DNA of 64,000 nucleotides from assembly GCF_003544895.1 (NCBI RefSeq), contig NZ_CP032125.1, positions 2,990,001 to 3,054,000 of the forward strand, read 5' to 3'. The position numbers and the translations under genes are program-made. The first letter of the stretch is position 1, and every line of letters begins with the position of its first letter. The notes under the pieces were generated by a model. The model saw nothing but the letters and a program-made list of their open reading frames with translations. It had not been told where the DNA came from and ran no database searches. This DNA comes from Profundibacter amoris (GTDB taxonomy: Bacteria > Pseudomonadota > Alphaproteobacteria > Rhodobacterales > Rhodobacteraceae). Below, piece by piece: positions 17,039-24,365 of the stretch.

Positions 17039-18576
17039 CGGGACGCAAACGCATGCTGGGCGGGTTTCTGACCGTTGGCGGCTGGACATTGCTAAGTCGC
17101 CTGCTGGGCTTTGTCCGCGACATGATGATCGCGGCGTTTTTGGGCACCGGTCCGGCGGCGCAGGCGTTCATCGTGGCGTTTTCCCTACCCAATATGTTTC
17201 GCCGCTTCTTTGCCGAAGGCGCATTCAACATGGCATTTGTGCCGATGTTTTCCAAAAAACTCGAGGCAGGGGACGAGCCGCTAGAATTTGCGCGCGATGC
17301 CTTTTCCGGCCTTGCCAGCATCCTGATCACCCTGACGGTAATCTCCATGATCCTGATGCCGTGGCTTGTCTGGGCAATGGCCAGCGGGTTTGTCGGGGAT
17401 CAGAGGTTCGATCTGGCAGTCACCTACGGGCGCATCGTTTTCCCCTATATCCTGTTCATCTCGCTTGCGGCCCTTCTATCCGGCGTGCTGAACGCCACCC
17501 ACCGTTTCACCGCCGCCGCTGCCGCACCGGTTCTGCTGAATGTGATCTTTATCACCGCGCTGGTGACGGGCAATCTGGCCGGATTTGACGTTGGCCTGAC
17601 ACTGGCATGGATGGTCCCTGTGGCCGGTATCGCGCAACTGGCGCTGGTCTGGGTCGCGGCCAAACGGGCGGGCTTTGCCCTATATCCCGCATGGCCAAAG
17701 CTAACCCCCGATCTGAAACGCCTCGCCATCATCGCCGCACCCGCCGCTTTGGCTGGCGGTGTGGTGCAGGTCAACCTGCTGGTCGGCCGGCAAGTGGCCA
17801 GCCAGTTCGACGCCGCTGTGGCGTGGCTCTATAACGCGGATCGGCTGTATCAACTGCCGCTGGGCGTGGTCGGTATCGCCATCGGCATCGTTCTGCTGCC
17901 CGAACTGTCGCGCCGTTTGCAGGCCGGTGACACCGCTGGCGGACAAGAGGCCTTCAGCCGCGCCGGTGAAATCTCGCTTGCCCTGACCATCCCCGCCGCC
18001 GTGGCGCTGATCGTGATCCCTCTGCCGCTGGTCGAAGTGCTGTTCCAGCGTGGCAAATTCGGCCCCGACGATACCGCCGCCACCGCCGCGGCTGTGCAGA
18101 TCTACGGGCTTGGCCTGCCCGCCTTTGTGCTGCAAAAAGTGTATCAACCGCTGTTCTTTGCCCGCGCCGATACCAAAACCCCGTTCTATTACGCGCTGGT
18201 CGCGATGGTGATCAACGCCGCCCTCGCCATCGGGCTGGCGCCGATCATCGGCTACCTTGCCGCCGCCATTGGCGCGACCTTCGCCAGTTGGGGCATGGTG
18301 TTCCTGCTGTGGTCGGGGTCACGCAAAATGGGCGATGCGGCGCGCTTTGACAAACGCTTTCGCAAACGCATTATCGGCATTCTGGCCGCCGCCGCCTTGA
18401 TGGGGATCATCCTGTTTACCGCACAACTGGCCTTGAACCCGATGTTTGGCGCAGGCGCATGGCGTTATCTGGCGCTGGCCCTGCTGATCGGCATCGGCAT
18501 TATCAGCTATTTCGGCATCGGCCAGATGATCGGCGCCTTCAAACTGTCGGAATTCCGCCGCTCCTTGCGCCGCTAA
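17035..18576 (+). CDS. murJ: Murein biosynthesis integral membrane protein MurJ (lipid II flippase)
   Basis: MurJ is an essential 14-TM MOP-superfamily flippase that moves lipid II across the inner membrane for peptidoglycan synthesis. The 513-residue protein starts with the family signature GGWTLLSRLLGFVRDMMIAAFLG, continues with AFSLPNMFRRFFAEGAFN and has VSVGIGIVLLPELS-like and KVYQPLFFARADTKTPF elements further on. Start and stop fit, with the ATG overlapping the glnD stop. It is convergent with the rhomboid-like gene, with a family-C repeat between them. Confidence 0.96.
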   Translation: MTGRKRMLGGFLTVGGWTLLSRLLGFVRDMMIAAFLGTGPAAQAFIVAFSLPNMFRRFFAEGAFNMAFVPMFSKKLEAGDEPLEFARDAFSGLASILITLTVISMILMPWLVWAMASGFVGDQRFDLAVTYGRIVFPYILFISLAALLSGVLNATHRFTAAAAAPVLLNVIFITALVTGNLAGFDVGLTLAWMVPVAGIAQLALVWVAAKRAGFALYPAWPKLTPDLKRLAIIAAPAALAGGVVQVNLLVGRQVASQFDAAVAWLYNADRLYQLPLGVVGIAIGIVLLPELSRRLQAGDTAGGQEAFSRAGEISLALTIPAAVALIVIPLPLVEVLFQRGKFGPDDTAATAAAVQIYGLGLPAFVLQKVYQPLFFARADTKTPFYYALVAMVINAALAIGLAPIIGYLAAAIGATFASWGMVFLLWSGSRKMGDAARFDKRFRKRIIGILAAAALMGIILFTAQLALNPMFGAGAWRYLALALLIGIGIISYFGIGQMIGAFKLSEFRRSLRR

Positions 18577-18589
18577 TCCCTTCCAAATG

Positions 18590-18628
18590 GCCCAAATATC
18601 CGCGCCGCAGGCATAGAATCTCTTATCC
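18590..18628 (-). repeat. Short intergenic repeat, family C, copy 2
   Basis: On the minus strand the rhomboid-like gene ends GGGATAAGAGATTCTATGC, then a GC-rich stretch and GGATATTTGG. This matches the coaBC end at 3596-3633, including the position of the stop TAA inside the shared sequence. It fills the gap to convergent murJ. Confidence 0.6.
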
Positions 18629-19312
18629 CCGCCGCCGCACCTGCGCCAATGCCCGCGAAAAGCCCCCCGGGCTGACCACAAAGGACAACCCGAATCCTGT
18701 GGCAAATCCGGCCAGATCGGCAATCCAGTCCTGCCCGCCGCCAAAAAGCAGCCCGAACACCAGTTTGATAAACAGCAAAAACCCGATCAGCGTAAAAGCG
18801 CGGTATTTATTTGCCCCCTGTGCAGCCAGATTGACCCACAGTAAAAACGTAAACGCCCCGATCAGCCCGTAATCCCCGGGGTAAGCCCCCACCAGCGCCA
18901 CGCGGCTGTCAACAAACAGCCCGTAAACCACTGCCCCGACAATGGCAGCGGCAAAGAACACCAGCAACAGCGCCCACCAGCGAAACACCTCGCCCACGAA
19001 TTTTCCCATCGCCAGCAGGATCACCACGGCAAACAGCATATGGGTGAAATTCACATGCAGGAACGGATAGGTCATAAAGCGCAATAATATCTCGGGCGGA
19101 TAGCGCCCCACCTCGATCATCCGGTCAATCAACAGCCCCGACGGCGCATATTCCTGCATCATGGCAATCCGCCAGCCCACAGCCTGCGGCCCGCCAATCA
19201 AACCACGCGCGCCCAGATTGAACGCCAGCTCAATCAGAAACATCGCCCCGGCCAGTGCCACAATCACTGGCGGCAGGGGGTTAACGGGTGACACATCGGG
19301 ATTACTGCTCAT
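18623..19312 (-). CDS. Rhomboid-fold membrane protein lacking protease catalytic residues
   Basis: This roughly 229-residue protein has six or seven hydrophobic segments and the rhomboid pattern: [17 protein letters not shown] (TM2), [19 protein letters not shown] (TM4) and [16 protein letters not shown] (TM6). The active GxSG serine position reads YPGD, the TM6 His position reads ADLAG with Asp, and the TM2 Asn is Ala, so proteolysis is not expected. It may act like an iRhom or derlin in binding membrane proteins; that is inference. ATG 19312 sits at better spacing from AAGGAG than ATG 19318. It is divergent from trpS. Confidence 0.8.
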   Translation of the reverse strand: MSSNPDVSPVNPLPPVIVALAGAMFLIELAFNLGARGLIGGPQAVGWRIAMMQEYAPSGLLIDRMIEVGRYPPEILLRFMTYPFLHVNFTHMLFAVVILLAMGKFVGEVFRWWALLLVFFAAAIVGAVVYGLFVDSRVALVGAYPGDYGLIGAFTFLLWVNLAAQGANKYRAFTLIGFLLFIKLVFGLLFGGGQDWIADLAGFATGFGLSFVVSPGGFSRALAQVRRRG

Positions 19313-19393
19313 ATCCATAGGCTCCTTTGGTTGACGGCCCTTGCCCCTATGGGTAAGCGAAACGCACAACATAATCCAGACGGAGTAGATATT

Positions 19394-20410
19394 ATGACAG
19401 AGGTGGTCCACACACCCCGCGTCTTTTCAGGTATTCAGCCCTCGGGCGGCCTGACCCTTGGCAATTACCTTGGCGCGATCAAGCGCTTTGTCGAAATGCA
19501 GGAGAATGGCGTTGAATCCATCTATTGCATGGTCGACCTACACGCCATCACCACATGGCAGGACCCTACCAAACTCCGCCACGCCACGCGCGAGCTGTGC
19601 GCCGGTTACATCGCCGCCGGTCTGGACCCGGAAAAATCCATCCTGTTCAATCAAAGTCAGGTCTCGGCCCATGCCGAACTGGGCTGGGTGTTCAACTGTG
19701 TGGCCCGTATGGGCTGGTTGAACCGGATGACGCAATTCAAGGACAAGGCCGGCAAGAACCGTGAAAAGGTATCGGTCGGGCTGTTCAGCTATCCCACCCT
19801 GATGGCGGCCGATATTCTGGTTTACCACGCCACCCATGTGCCGGTGGGCGAGGACCAGAAACAGCATGTCGAACTGACCCGCGATATCGCCGCCAAGTTC
19901 AACCACGACTACGGTGTTGATTTCTTCCCGATCACCGAACCGGTGATCGAAGGGGCGGCCACGCGGGTGATGTCCTTGCGCGATGGTTCGAAAAAAATGT
20001 CGAAATCCGATCCCAGCGACATGAGCCGGATCAACATGACCGATGACGCCGACACAATCGCCAAAAAGATCCGCAAGGCCAAAACCGATCCCGACGGATT
20101 GCCAAGCGAGGCCGAAGGGCTGGACGGGCGCCCCGAGGCAAAGAACCTTGTCAGCATCTACGCGGCGCTGTCGGAACAGTCGGTCGATCAGGTGTTGAGC
20201 GAGGTTGGCGGCAAGCAGTTTTCCGAATTCAAACCTATGCTGTCGGAACTGGCGGTCGAGAAACTGGCCCCGATATCCGCCGAGATGGAGCGGCTGATGC
20301 AGGCACCGGACGAAATCGACGCGATCCTGCGCAAAGGCGCCGACAAGGCCCGCGTGATCGCCGATCCGATCTTGCAAAAGACGTTGGAGATTGTCGGGAT
20401 GGTGCGTTAG
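19394..20410 (+). CDS. trpS: Tryptophan-tRNA ligase
   Basis: This class I aminoacyl-tRNA synthetase charges tRNA-Trp. The 338-residue protein has the N-terminal [18 protein letters not shown] (TLGN replaces HIGH), the dimer core [39 protein letters not shown], and [10 protein letters not shown] as the KMSKS loop. Length matches the family. The ATG at 19394 follows a GGAG-like site. The rhomboid-like gene is divergent upstream and the VOC gene follows with an 85-bp gap. Confidence 0.97.
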   Translation: MTEVVHTPRVFSGIQPSGGLTLGNYLGAIKRFVEMQENGVESIYCMVDLHAITTWQDPTKLRHATRELCAGYIAAGLDPEKSILFNQSQVSAHAELGWVFNCVARMGWLNRMTQFKDKAGKNREKVSVGLFSYPTLMAADILVYHATHVPVGEDQKQHVELTRDIAAKFNHDYGVDFFPITEPVIEGAATRVMSLRDGSKKMSKSDPSDMSRINMTDDADTIAKKIRKAKTDPDGLPSEAEGLDGRPEAKNLVSIYAALSEQSVDQVLSEVGGKQFSEFKPMLSELAVEKLAPISAEMERLMQAPDEIDAILRKGADKARVIADPILQKTLEIVGMVR

Positions 20411-20460
20411 CGCACATATTCTGCGGGCAAACCGCCAATTTTCCAATTTTCCATCAATGC

Positions 20461-20496
20461 TACCTTGGCTTCTGTAAACTGAAAGGAGCCAAGGTA
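20461..20496 (+). promoter_or_regulatory. Perfect inverted repeat covering the ribosome-binding site of the VOC gene
   Basis: TACCTTGGCT (20461-20470) and AGCCAAGGTA (20487-20496) are perfect reverse complements separated by 16 nt. The right arm includes the end of the AAAGGAG ribosome-binding site and the first base of the start codon. In RNA it would form a 10-bp hairpin that hides the initiation region. In DNA it could be a repressor operator. Either reading is inference. Confidence 0.6.
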
Positions 20497-20987
20497 TGAA
20501 CGCGACCAACCCTTCTGTCCGTATCGGGCATGTCCATTTGAAAGTGGCCGATCTGGAACAGGCCATCCGGTTTTATTCCGGTGTGCTTGGTTTCGAGGTG
20601 ATGCAGAAATTCGGGAACCAGGCCGCTTTTCTTTCTGCGGGCGGGTATCACCACCACATCGGCCTGAACACATGGGACAGTTTGAACGGAACACCCCCGC
20701 CGCAAGGGCATACGGGTCTTTATCACACTGCATTCCTATATCCCTCGCGGGAATCATTGGCCGTTGCCCTGCTGCGCGTTCAAAATGCAGGTATTCCATT
20801 TGACGGGGCTTCCGATCACGGAGTAAGCGAAGCGGTCTATCTGCATGATCCGGATGGCAACGGGGTGGAATTATACTGTGACCGCCCCAAGGATGAATGG
20901 CCCCGTGATGCTGATGGAAATCTGGCCATGAACACTGCTCCGCTGGATGTGGCTGCGCTGATTGCAATGGCCCGCGATGCCAGCTAG
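20496..20987 (+). CDS. VOC family protein (glyoxalase / extradiol dioxygenase superfamily)
   Basis: This 163-residue single-unit vicinal-oxygen-chelate protein contains IGHVHLKVADLEQAIRFYSGVLGFEV, with a metal-ligand His in GHVHLKV, a second in GLYHTAF and the C-terminal ligand in DPDGNGVELYCDRP. The pattern resembles CatE-type catechol 2,3-dioxygenases, but a single domain could equally serve in lactoylglutathione chemistry or resistance. It begins with the ATG inside a perfect inverted repeat that may control translation or transcription. No operon partner is evident. Confidence 0.85.
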   Translation: MNATNPSVRIGHVHLKVADLEQAIRFYSGVLGFEVMQKFGNQAAFLSAGGYHHHIGLNTWDSLNGTPPPQGHTGLYHTAFLYPSRESLAVALLRVQNAGIPFDGASDHGVSEAVYLHDPDGNGVELYCDRPKDEWPRDADGNLAMNTAPLDVAALIAMARDAS

Positions 20988-21080
20988 CCGGTAATTCTAA
21001 CAACGCACAATCCGTCGCATCATTGCCCTCTTGCGTTGCATCCGCTTCCCCTGCATCATTGGTGACAAGGAGAAAAACAC

Positions 21081-21536
21081 ATGCGTAAATTTCTTGTGGT
21101 GCTGGATGACAGCCGTGAATGTTTGAATGCGATGCGCTTTGCAGCGATGCGGGCGGCAAAATCGGGGGGCGGGGTCGAGGTTCTGGCCATCATTCCACCC
21201 GAGGAATTCAATCACTGGATCGGCATCGGCGACATCATGCGCGAAGAGGCCCGTGAACGGATCGAGGTGCATTATGAAGTCTTTGCCAAATGGATGCGCG
21301 ACCGGCAGGGGATCGACCCCGAACTGGTGATCCGCGAGGGCGAGATCGTGACCGAGATTCTGGCGCAGGTGGACGAGGACCCTGATGTGGGCGTTCTGGT
21401 GCTGGGGGCCGGCAGCGGCAAAGGCGGGCCCGGTCCGCTGGTGACGCAGATGACCAAATCATCCGCAACCCTGCCCATTCCGCTGACCATTGTGCCGGGC
21501 GAAATGTCCAAGGAACGGCTGGAAGCGATCACCTGA
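21081..21536 (+). CDS. Universal stress protein (UspA family)
   Basis: The 151-residue protein has the Usp fold: KFLVVLDDSRECLNAMRFAAMRA at the N-terminus and the ATP-binding-type VLVLGAGSGKGGPGPLVTQM followed by LPIPLTIVPGEM near the C-terminus (GxGSGKGG at the place of the G-2x-G-9x-G(S/T) motif). It is cytosolic, and the family is induced by growth arrest. AAGGAG precedes the ATG at a good distance. The NifU-like gene follows but has its own promoter-like sequence. Confidence 0.88.
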   Translation: MRKFLVVLDDSRECLNAMRFAAMRAAKSGGGVEVLAIIPPEEFNHWIGIGDIMREEARERIEVHYEVFAKWMRDRQGIDPELVIREGEIVTEILAQVDEDPDVGVLVLGAGSGKGGPGPLVTQMTKSSATLPIPLTIVPGEMSKERLEAIT

Positions 21537-21561
21537 TCCGCAATTAGAACCGTTCCAAACC

Positions 21562-21590
21562 TTGACAGCGCGGCCTTGCAGGCGCATATC
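21562..21590 (+). promoter_or_regulatory. Putative sigma-70-type promoter of the NifU-like gene
   Basis: A TTGACA box at 21562-21567 is followed, after exactly 17 bp, by CATATC at 21585-21590 (with TATCCATAAT just beyond). The boxes lie about 30 bp before the ATG at 21619. The match to the -35 consensus is perfect and the -10 is weaker. It was identified by eye only. Confidence 0.5.
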
Positions 21591-21618
21591 CATAATCCTG
21601 ACCAAAAAGGTGTGCCAA

Positions 21619-22179
21619 ATGTTTATCCAGACCGAATCCACCCCGAACCCCGCGACCCTTAAATTCCTGCCGGGCCAGAGCGTGCTTGGCAAAGGCACCG
21701 CCGATTTTCCCTCGGCCGAAGTGGCGGGCAAATCGCCGCTGGCACAGCGTATCTTTGCGGTGGGCGGAATTTACGGCGTGTTTCTGGGCACAGATTTCAT
21801 CACCGTGACCAAAGGCGAAGACATCGCCTGGGAACATATCAAACCCGCGATCCTTGGCGCGATCATGGAGCATTACCAGTCGGGCGATCCCGTGCTGATC
21901 GGCGAGGCTGAAAGTGCCGGCCATGCGGATCACGAAGAAGCGGACGAAGCCATCGTTTCCCAGATCAAGGAACTGCTGGACACCCGCGTGCGCCCCGCCG
22001 TGGCACAGGATGGTGGCGACATCACCTTTCACGGCTTTGATCAGGGCGTGGTTTACCTGCACATGCAGGGCGCCTGCGCCGGTTGCCCATCATCAACTGT
22101 GACCCTGAAAATGGGCATCGAGAACCTGTTGCGCCACTATATCCCCGAGGTGACCGAGGTGCGCGCGATTGACGTCTGA
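21619..22179 (+). CDS. NifU family iron-sulfur cluster scaffold/carrier protein (Nfu-like)
   Basis: This 186-residue protein has an N-terminal Nfu_N domain (MFIQTESTPNPATLKFLPGQ; FFVGGIYGVFLG-like region) and a C-terminal NifU domain ending GACAGCPSSTVTLKMGIE, whose CxxC binds a [4Fe-4S] cluster between subunits. It delivers clusters to client proteins in the cytosol. ATG 21619 gives the usual start. The stop overlaps the TTG start of tsaB by 11 bp, so Nfu, tsaB and rimI appear to form one operon. Confidence 0.93.
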   Translation: MFIQTESTPNPATLKFLPGQSVLGKGTADFPSAEVAGKSPLAQRIFAVGGIYGVFLGTDFITVTKGEDIAWEHIKPAILGAIMEHYQSGDPVLIGEAESAGHADHEEADEAIVSQIKELLDTRVRPAVAQDGGDITFHGFDQGVVYLHMQGACAGCPSSTVTLKMGIENLLRHYIPEVTEVRAIDV

Positions 22180-22765
22180 ACCGCTGATACTGGCGTTTGA
22201 TACATCGGTCGCGCATTGCGCGGCCGCTTTGCTTTGGGGCGACCGGTTGTTGGTGCAGCGGGACGAGCCAATGGCTAAAGGACAGGCCGAACGCCTGTTT
22301 CCCCTGCTGGAAGAAGTGCTGGCCGAGGCGGGCAAAACATGGGCCGACCTGAACGCCATCGGCGTTGGCACGGGTCCTGGCAATTTCACCGGCATCCGCA
22401 TTTCCGTTTCCGCCGCCCGTGGTCTGGCCCTGTCGCTGGGCATCCCTGCCGTTGGCGTTTCCAGCTTTGAAGCCTTGGCCATCAATGCCCCCCGCCCCGT
22501 CCTGTCGCTGGTGGATGCGCGCCGCGATCAGGTGTTTGCGCAGGAACTGTTGGCAAACGGGGCGCAGGCCCCGTTCATGGCAACCAAAGACACCCTGCCC
22601 GACTTGCCTGTCATCGGCCCCGCCGATACCGTCGATCCCGTGGCCATTGCCCGTATCACGGCCACCCGCTTTGCCGAAGCAGACCTGCCGCGCCCTGCCC
22701 CCCTGTATGTCCGCGCGCCCGACGCCGCACCGCCGCGTGATCCGGCGCCTGTTATCCTGCCATGA
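22169..22765 (+). CDS. tsaB: tRNA threonylcarbamoyladenosine biosynthesis protein TsaB
   Basis: TsaB is the non-catalytic partner of TsaD in making t6A37 in tRNA. The 198-residue protein begins with the ASKHA-fold LILAFDTSVAHCAAALL and has the family segment GVGTGPGNFTGIRISVSAARGLAL and VSSFEALA. Translation starts at TTG 22169 inside the end of the nfu gene. No ATG or GTG start would preserve the N-terminal strand. The stop overlaps rimI (ATGA). The partner tsaC is far away at 56436. Confidence 0.92.
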   Translation: MTSEPLILAFDTSVAHCAAALLWGDRLLVQRDEPMAKGQAERLFPLLEEVLAEAGKTWADLNAIGVGTGPGNFTGIRISVSAARGLALSLGIPAVGVSSFEALAINAPRPVLSLVDARRDQVFAQELLANGAQAPFMATKDTLPDLPVIGPADTVDPVAIARITATRFAEADLPRPAPLYVRAPDAAPPRDPAPVILP

Positions 22766-23175
22766 CCCCCGATGCCCTCGCGGCCCTGCACGCTAGATGC
22801 TTTACCATGCCGCGCCCGTGGTCGGCGGCTGAATTTGCAGCACTGCTGACGTCAAAAGGCGTCTTTGTGCAAAGCACAGCCGCCGGTTTTGCCCTTGGCC
22901 GGGAAATCGCCGGTGAATCCGAATTGCTGACCCTTGCGGTTGACCCAGCCCTGCAACGCCAGGGCCACGGCCGCAGATTGTTAACCGCCTTCGAGGCTGA
23001 ATCCCGCAAACGCGGCGCAACCGAGGCCTTATTGGAAGTCGCGGCCACCAATACAGGCGCCCGCAACCTGTATGAATCCGCCGGCTACCGCGAATCTGGG
23101 CGGCGGGCGCTGTATTACACTCCACCGCAAGGCGAGAAAATCGACGCAATTCTGATGTGTAAGACCCTGATATGA
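22762..23175 (+). CDS. rimI: GNAT N-acetyltransferase, probable ribosomal protein S18-alanine acetyltransferase
   Basis: This 137-residue GNAT enzyme has an acetyl-CoA pyrophosphate loop LQRQGHGRRLL, preceded by ELLTLAVDPALQ and followed by ALLEVAATNTGARNLYESAGY, the usual RimI order. RimI acetylates the N-terminal alanine of ribosomal protein S18. The assignment rests on the tsaB-rimI pair, conserved across bacteria, plus these motifs. The ATG overlaps the tsaB stop. Confidence 0.87.
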   Translation: MTPDALAALHARCFTMPRPWSAAEFAALLTSKGVFVQSTAAGFALGREIAGESELLTLAVDPALQRQGHGRRLLTAFEAESRKRGATEALLEVAATNTGARNLYESAGYRESGRRALYYTPPQGEKIDAILMCKTLI

Positions 23176-23249
23176 GTCAAGTTTTTTAGCCAATCCCCCT
23201 GTCAACTGCAAAAACCCTGCGTCAGGCACGACCAAATGGTAAAAAGCTA

Positions 23250-23279
23250 TTGACGCTCCCCGTCCCCTGCGCGCTTAAT
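23250..23279 (+). promoter_or_regulatory. Weak sigma-70-like promoter of the BMP transporter operon
   Basis: TTGACG (23250-23255) and CTTAAT (23274-23279) are separated by 18 bp, about 90 bp before the binding-protein ATG. The match is modest and was found by eye. It leaves an untranslated leader long enough to carry the hairpin at 23315-23346. Confidence 0.3.
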
Positions 23280-23314
23280 TGCGGATGATCTTGAAAAACG
23301 ATCTGCTCGCTTAC

Positions 23315-23346
23315 TTGGGTTCTGCCCCATTCCGGCGGCAACCCAA
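23315..23346 (+). promoter_or_regulatory. Leader hairpin upstream of the BMP-type ABC transporter
   Basis: TTGGGTT (23315-23321) and AACCCAA (23340-23346) are perfect reverse complements. Inside them TGCC can pair with GGCG, extending the stem to about 11 pairs with one bulge and a 7-nt loop. It ends about 10 bp before the GGGAGAG ribosome site. No T-tract follows, so it is not an intrinsic terminator. An mRNA-stability, attenuation or operator role is possible. Confidence 0.5.
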
Positions 23347-23369
23347 AAACAAAAATCGGGAGAGAAAAT

Positions 23370-24359
23370 ATGACCCTTATGCAGAAATTCCTTGGCGCAG
23401 CTGCCACACTTGCCCTGTCCGCAGGTGCAGCGCTGGCCGATCCGGCCATCATCTTTGACCTTGGTGGCAAATTTGACAAATCCTTCAATGAGGCCGCTTT
23501 TGGCGGCGCGACCCGTTGGGCCGAAGAAACCGGCGGATCGTTCCGCGAAATCGAACTGACATCCGAAGCACAGCGTGAACAGGCCCTGCGCCGTTTCGCC
23601 GAAGCCGGCTATAACCCTGTTGTCATGACAGGTTTTGCTTTTGCTTCGTCGCTGGAAACCGTTGCCCCCGATTTCCCCGATACAAAATTCGCCATCATCG
23701 ACATGGTTGTCGACCAGCCGAACGTGCAGTCGGTCGTTTATAAAGAGCAAGAAGGCTCGTATCTGGTTGGCATGATGGCTGCTATGGCTTCCAAATCCGG
23801 CACTGTCGGCTTTGTTGGCGGTATGGACATTCCGCTGATCCGCAAATTCGCCTGTGGTTATGTGCAAGGCGTCAAAGCGGCTAACCCCGATGCAACCGTG
23901 ATCCAGAACATGACCGGCACAACACCTGCCGCATGGAACGATCCGGTGAAAGGTGGCGAACTGACCAAAGCGCAAATCGCGCAGGGCGCCGACGTTGTTT
24001 ATGCCGCTGCCGGTTCCACCGGTCTGGGCGTGCTGCAAACCGCCGCTGACGAAGGTATCCTGTCGATCGGCGTTGATTCGAACCAGAACTACCTGCACCC
24101 CGGCAAGGTTCTGACATCCATGCTGAAACGCGTTGACGTTGCGGTTTACAATGCCTTCGCCGCCGGCCCCGACCTGAAGCCCGGCTTCAATGTTCTGGGT
24201 CTGGCCGAAGGCGGGATCGACTATGCGATGGACGAAAACAACAAAGATCTGGTGACACCGGAAATGCTGGCCGCGGTTGAAGATGCCAAAGCCAAGATCA
24301 TTGCCGGCGAGATCGTGGTTCACGACTATATGTCCGACAACTCTTGCCCGGTGAAATAA
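23370..24359 (+). CDS. BMP family ABC transporter substrate-binding protein (nucleoside type)
   Basis: This 329-residue periplasmic receptor of the basic-membrane-protein (PnrA/BmpA) family binds purine nucleosides in characterised members. A signal peptide ends at about ALA-D23. Then follow IIFDLGGKFDKSFNEAAFGG (the typical FDKSFN ligand loop), QSVVYKEQEGSYLVGMMAA, GFVGGMDIPLI and QGADVVYAAAGSTGLGVLQ. No lipobox Cys is seen, so it is probably soluble in the periplasm. Operon: binding protein, ATPase and two permeases, with gaps or overlaps of a few bases. Confidence 0.92.
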   Translation: MTLMQKFLGAAATLALSAGAALADPAIIFDLGGKFDKSFNEAAFGGATRWAEETGGSFREIELTSEAQREQALRRFAEAGYNPVVMTGFAFASSLETVAPDFPDTKFAIIDMVVDQPNVQSVVYKEQEGSYLVGMMAAMASKSGTVGFVGGMDIPLIRKFACGYVQGVKAANPDATVIQNMTGTTPAAWNDPVKGGELTKAQIAQGADVVYAAAGSTGLGVLQTAADEGILSIGVDSNQNYLHPGKVLTSMLKRVDVAVYNAFAAGPDLKPGFNVLGLAEGGIDYAMDENNKDLVTPEMLAAVEDAKAKIIAGEIVVHDYMSDNSCPVK

Positions 24360-24365
24360 ACGCAC

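Noticed and set aside
23176-23369. Possible purine riboswitch before the nucleoside importer.
   Set aside because: There is only one hairpin, not the three-way junction with two conserved loops.
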